Shown here in pieces: positions 1 through 6,100 of a stretch of 8,256 nucleotides of DNA. The stretch is from Planctomycetota bacterium (GTDB lineage Bacteria > Planctomycetota > Planctomycetia > Planctomycetales > Planctomycetaceae). The position numbers and the translations under genes were made by a program. The first letter of the stretch is position 1; every line of letters begins with the position of its first letter. The notes beneath the pieces were generated by a model. It was not told the origin of the DNA. It worked only from the letters and a program-made list of their open reading frames with translations, and did not search any database. The stretch is taken from contig JAPLOC010000227.1 of assembly GCA_026692825.1 (NCBI GenBank), positions 1 through 8,256 on the forward strand. The letters run 5' to 3'.

Positions 1-111
1 CCCTCAGCCGCCAGTTCCACCGGTGACGACTCTTTTACCTACCGGGTCCATGACGGATCCACTTATGGCAACATCACCGTGGCGACGATTACCCAGCGCG
101 ATGCCGATCCG
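1..111 (+). repeat. Ig/cadherin-like domain R0, C-terminal part only
   Basis: Residues 8-19 read GDDSFTYRVHDG, the closing motif of this domain type, followed by a last beta-strand (NITVATIT, residues 24-31). The domain is cut by the window edge, which shows that the tandem array began upstream. Confidence 0.85.
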
Positions 112-3100
112 TGGGGAATGAATGCGGTCACATCCATCCATCACGACAGCGCAATAACACGCGGGTCGCTCAGTGGCGACGTGGGAGATTTGGATGGCGA
201 CACTTTGACGTTTTCTCTGGTCCATGGTCCAGAGTACGGCAGCTTCTCACTGGCGTCCACCGGCGAATGGAGCTATACGCCGGATCAAGGGTTTGTGGGA
301 ATCGACCGGTTCTCGTGGATCGTTTCCGACGGAATCAGTGGCAGCCATATCGCGACGAGAATCATCGCGGTTGAAAATGAGCGTCCTCTGGGAACCGACG
401 CCACCTTTTCGATTCAGCGTGGAAAAACACTCAATGTCTTCGCGGGCGAGCTGCTGCGAGGAGCGATTGATCCTGATCTGGATTCACTTTCCGTCGCAAT
501 CGTTTCCGGCACCGCTCATGGTGCGCTGTCAGTCACGTCGTCCGGCGCATTCAGTTACACGCCCAGTCCTGGTTTCGCGGGAGACGATCAGTTTGTATTC
601 GCGGTCACCGACGGGGTCGCGCGCAGTGTGCCGCTGATTGCGCACATCTCGGTCGAGAATTTCACACCCGTTGCGCATGACGCGGAGTTCACGACTCATC
701 TGAACACCCGACTGAACACGCCGACGGACAGAATGAGTTCCAGGGTCGTTGACATTGACGCCGACGCCGTCGCGTTCACGCGCGTTTCGGGACCGTCTCA
801 CGGAACCCTGACGCTGGAGGCGAATGGTGCATTCACATACACCCCGGTGGCCGGATTCATCGGTGACGATTCGTTTGTCTATCGAGCGTCGGATGGTGCC
901 GCCACAAGTTCCGATGCTGTGGTCACGCTACGTGTCACGAACGCGACTCCAATAGCGCCCGATCTGGATTTTCTCCTGGGAAGCCCCGCCGAGGTGCGGC
1001 ACGCGTCGCTGGTGGAATCGGCGCTCGATCCAGATGGCGACCCGATGTCGGCACGGATCAGTCGACAACCAGATCATGGCAGGGTCGAATTTGACGCGAA
1101 CACGGGACGATTCGACTACTTTCCAGATGTCACTTTCGATGGCAGAGATTCATTCGAATACACCGTGAATGACGGTGGTGTGAATTCGAATTCGGGTGTC
1201 GTGACGATCCGTAGCACAAACAATCCACCGCGAATCGACGACCAGCGGTACGGTGTTCATCACACCACGGGATCCAATTCCCAGGCCACTGGTTTCAACG
1301 TTTTGCGGGATGCGTTTGATCCCGATCGCGACGCGCTCACCTCCACACTGGTCACAGCGCCAAAACATGGCACAGTCACGCTCCACCCTGACGGCGATTT
1401 CGCCTACATCCCCGTACCGGGTTTTGTCGGTGAAGACTCGTTTCTCGTGTGCGCGACAGACACTCTCGGCGCCTCCACGCTGGCCACCGTTACGATGGTC
1501 GTCACGAACAGGAACCCGATTCCCGTCGCCGACGAATTCTCGGCCCACCATGGTCAACCCCTCGACATCTCACAGGCCAAACTGCTCTCGAACGATATTG
1601 ACCCCGACGCGGATCCGCTTTCGATTTCGATTGTGTCCGGTCCCGATCAGGGGACATTCCGCTTTGATCCGGTCAAACGCACGTATGTGTTCGATCCCGG
1701 AAATTTTGTCGGTGAGACCTCATTCACCTACCGCGTCAGTGATGGCGCAAGCGTCAGCGAACCGATTTCCGCCACGATTCGTGTGGAAAACGAAGTGCCA
1801 CATGTCTGGAATACGACACTCACATTGCAATCGGGCGACGCGCATTCCGGTAATCTCTTCGTCGGAAGTTCCGCTCCACGCGACGTGGACGGCGATCCTC
1901 TGACAGTGCAATTGGTCAGCGGCCCATCCCATGGATCACTGACTCTCGACCCGCATGGGCTCTATTCCTATACGCCGAACGCCGGCTTCGTTGGTGACGA
2001 CACATTCCTTGTGGTCGTTTCCGATGGTGTGTCGCGCAGTGAGCCATTTTCGGTGCGTTGCGAAGTCGGCGGATCTTCCGGTTTCACCGTTCCCGATTCG
2101 GTTCTTGGGAACATCGGCTATTTTCCCGGGACCGCCATTCCGCTGTCTGTCGGAGCGGTCCCTCAAATCAGCCGTCCCAACAGCGCGCCGCATGCGGGAG
2201 GAGATGGTGTCTATTTTGTTTCGAGAGGCAAGAGCGTTGAGTTGAGCGGAATTCTCGACAACGACTCCGATCCTGACGGACAACCGCTTTCAGTCGTCAA
2301 CCCGTCCGTCGCTGGCGGTGGAACTCTGGTCAACTCCGCGGATGGTTTGCGATTCATCGCGGGATCGGCCGTCGGCTCTTACTCGGTGCGCTACCAGGTC
2401 AGTGATGGATCACTTCTCAGCGAACCGGCCACAATTCAAGTGCAGGTTGTCAACAACGCCCCGAATTTCGCCGATCTTTTCAAGTCGTGCGATATGAATA
2501 TCTCCGCGACGACCGGGGCCAATAGTGGATTCGACTATTTCGGACAAGACCCCGATTCCGATGTCACGACCGTGAGTTTTTCTCAGCCAATGCATGGGTC
2601 GCTGCGAACGGGTCGGTACCAGGAGACCGGTTTGACATATGCTGTCTACACCCCGAATCCTGGGTACTCCGGTCTCGACTCATATTCCGCGACCGTCAGC
2701 GACGGCATGCTGGAAACAACCAGCCGAGTCACAATTTTTGTCATCGGATCGGACCATTCCACTGCGCAGGCGCCTCTTGTCGCGACGGATGACACCCTTG
2801 AATGGACTGGGCTGGCGCTTCACGGAAACGTGTTGACAAACGACGGCTGCCTCAACGGAGTCCTCGTCACCACGCCGTTCCAGGGCAATGGCCTCGACTT
2901 GCGAAGCGACGGGACTTTCACGTTTGACTTGGCTGGTTCGCCGTCAGCAGACGTCGCCGACTTTGTACGAAATGGCAGAACATTTGACTACACAATCCAT
3001 AATGCGGCCGGAAAGACCGCGACCGCGCATTTACGGCTGACGGCGCGCGAGATCCGTCCTGGCGAGTACTACTCCGATCCGAATACCGGTACGACGGTCG

Positions 3101-6100
3101 AAAACCTTGTGTCCACGGGAAATTCACGTGGCCGATTCAAAGCGTTTGTTGACAACGGCAAGGTTCACATTCAGCCCACCGTGGGAGCGAGTTTCTCGAT
3201 AAAAGTCGAGACCCCAGGGGCCGCTGCATTGCCAGTCGCCTGGGACGAAGCCGCCGGCTCCATTCCAAGTTTATACCTGACCACCGACGGAGCCATCGAA
3301 GGAAACCTCTCCGCTGACACCCTCTTTCTCAGCGCGGGGGGATCCGTCGGCAATGTCAGTGGCGCGACAATTCGAGTCTCTGCGGGGGGAGATCTGGGAG
3401 CGCTTCAGGCGTCAAAATACGTGCTGACCGCTTCTGCGGGAGGCGATATCGCCTCGATTAGCGCCGGGCAATGCCTCATCGACGCGACAGCCGGTGGACG
3501 CATTGGTCCAGTTTCATCGGGCGGCTATATCGGGTCGATTCGAACCGGTGGGAATGGGCCATTATCCGTATTGGCGATTTCCAACATTGAACGTGTCACT
3601 GCGGGTGGGGATATTTCGCTGATCAGCTCCGCGGCCGGTTCGATCGGGGTCGTCACCGCTGGACGCGATGTCGTGTCCCCAATTCTGGCGGGGGGATTCA
3701 TTGGCACGGTGACCGCGCAACGCGACATTCACTCCACGATCACAGCCGGTGGTCCGGTGTTCCGAGTCGGCACGACTCTCGGCGATATTTCGGGATCGAT
3801 CACATCGTCTCAAAACATCGCGGCGATCTCGGCGGGACGCGACCTATTGGCGAACGTCTCGGCCCGGAATGTCGTTGGAATCACGGCTGGCGGAAGTGTA
3901 TCGGGAGACCTTGCCGCCACCGGGAATCTTGGCCGAATCAGCGCCAACAGAGCGATTACAGGCCGTGTGCGGGCGGGTGAAAACATCGGGACTGTCACAG
4001 GGGCGACCGGGATTTCCTCTTTTGAGATCTCTGCGGGAGGCAATATTGGCGCGATTGAAACGACGGTTCGAAACGCGGCGGTTCATTCAGCTCTCATCTC
4101 CGCGGGTAATCGAATTGGTGCCATTCGAGCCGCCGGGAGTGTCGAGGCGGCGATATCGGCTGGAACGTCGATTGCGGTGATTGCCGCCGGCACTGCGGGT
4201 ACTGGCGATATTCGATCGACGTCAATCGTCGCGGGAACTTCAATTGGTACGATTTCCGCGTTGACCGGCTCAATCGCTGCTGACCTGACCGCGGCGCGTT
4301 CGATTGGCGAAATCACCGCGGCCGACGATATTGATGGGCACATCCATAGTGGAATCCTGTCGGGACTTTCCGCATTGCATGGGAGTATTTCGGGCACACT
4401 CACGGCCGATGAGTCGCTAGGGGACGTCAAAGCGGGATCGATCCTCTCAAGCGTCATCCATTCGTTTGGAAACATTGGCCGAACCGGTGTATGGGATGGC
4501 GGAAGCATCTCGGGCGACATCACTGCCGTCGGCACTATTGAGCGGATCGACGCCTATTGCCAGACACCCGGCGTGGCACCCGCGAATTTGGAATTGACCG
4601 AGTTTTCGTTTCAGGATCATTGGAATCAAAAACTCGCAGAAATCAGCGGCCAGAAGCAGACGACTCAGCCAGCAGTCGTGGCACCATCAATCTCGACTTC
4701 CGCCGTTGTGGGCGGAGGCGACATTCTGTCGAAGATTATCGCTGGCGGCAGCATTGGGGCCGTCGCTGCCGACGGAATGATTCGCGACAGCATCGAAGCC
4801 GCGAAGCGTATTCCCATCGTCGCGGCCGGCCTCGACATTCTGGGAGCCATCACATCCGATTTCGGCCAGACAACGATCATCACGCTTGGTCGACTGATCG
4901 GCGGCGTGATCTCTCGTGGAAACGTGCGGGCGTATTCCTACAAAGATCTCACCAGCACGATGAGTTCCACCGAAGGGAGCATCAAGGCGACTTCCTACGG
5001 ATCGATTACCAACGCTCGATTGACCGCGTTCATGAACATCTATGCAAGTTCGCCGTTCGAATTCACCGGAATGGCGTCAGCGCAGCATGGCGTCGCGGAG
5101 TTGTGTTCGATGGGCGACCTGGGAGTCAACGTCTTCGCCGAGAAAGACATTATCGCAGCGGGCGAGGATCTGAAGAACTGTCGGTTTACGAGCGCCGCGG
5201 GAAATGTGGTGGCGGCGCTCACTCATGCCGCGGCACTTGAGACGCGCGCCGCCGGAACGGTGCTGGTCACCGCGATTTCCGACATCGAGAGTGCGAAAAT
5301 TCAAGGTGAATACGTCAGTGTGTATTCGCTGGGATCGATCCGGGGAACGATTGCCGCGACCACAAATATCGACGTGGAAATCATCGGCACCGCGAATTTG
5401 AACGCAGCTTCACTTCATGGCAACATCACGGTGATCGCCGCTGGAGTGAAAGGAACCTATGCCACCTCCGGGACTGAAAACGAGCTGGGAGGTCGGGCGG
5501 GAGATATCGATCTGGTCGCCATGGGGCGCGGGTTGTATGGCGACCGCAGCGGTGGCGACCTGTCGGCGATCGTTGACGCGGCGCGGAATTTCCACGCGTC
5601 CGCGTTGGGGGAAATCTCAGGACGGGCGGATGTGAAAGGGCGGGCCGAAGTCAGCGCGTTTGGCGATCTCACCATGAAATTCACGCTGGCGACAGTCATG
5701 AAGCCTCACGAATTGAGTTCCTGGCAAAACGTCAATGCCGACGTCGTGAGTGGTGGTGCGGTCGACGTCTTCGCGTTGAACGACTGCGGCGGTCGGATCA
5801 CTGTTCACACAAATCACGATGGAAGCCAACCATTCGAAGGAAACGTCAATGTCGTCTCGTACGGATGGCTGTCCGCCGAGATCGAATCAACAGATGATGT
5901 CTCGGTTTCCGGATTCCAAGGAATCGTCAGCGCGTCGATTCGAGCGGGGGACGACATCGAGGCGCATTCCGCCGGAATCGTCTCAACCAACATGTCCGCT
6001 GGCGATTCCAAATTGCTTCCCGATGACCAGCAGCGAACTTCCGACTCTAAGGCAAATACGCTGTTTGTCATGTCACTGGGCGAAACGACTGGCAAATTGA

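Noticed and set aside
118..120. In-frame ATG as a possible gene start
   Set aside because: The codons upstream encode the closing motif of an Ig-like domain (residues 8-19), and no signal peptide follows the ATG, so translation begins upstream of the window.
1253..1903. 216-codon open frame in another + frame
   Set aside because: It overlaps domains R5-R7, whose motifs are intact in frame 1. The alternative product is Pro/Arg/Ser-rich and lacks any domain.
1..3060. RTX calcium-binding nonapeptide repeats
   Set aside because: The acidic motifs are DxDxD within domains of about 94 residues, not tandem GGxGxDxUx nonapeptides.
4557..5240. 227-codon open frame in another + frame
   Set aside because: The product is Arg/His/Ser-rich low-quality sequence, while frame 1 continues coherently across the same bases.
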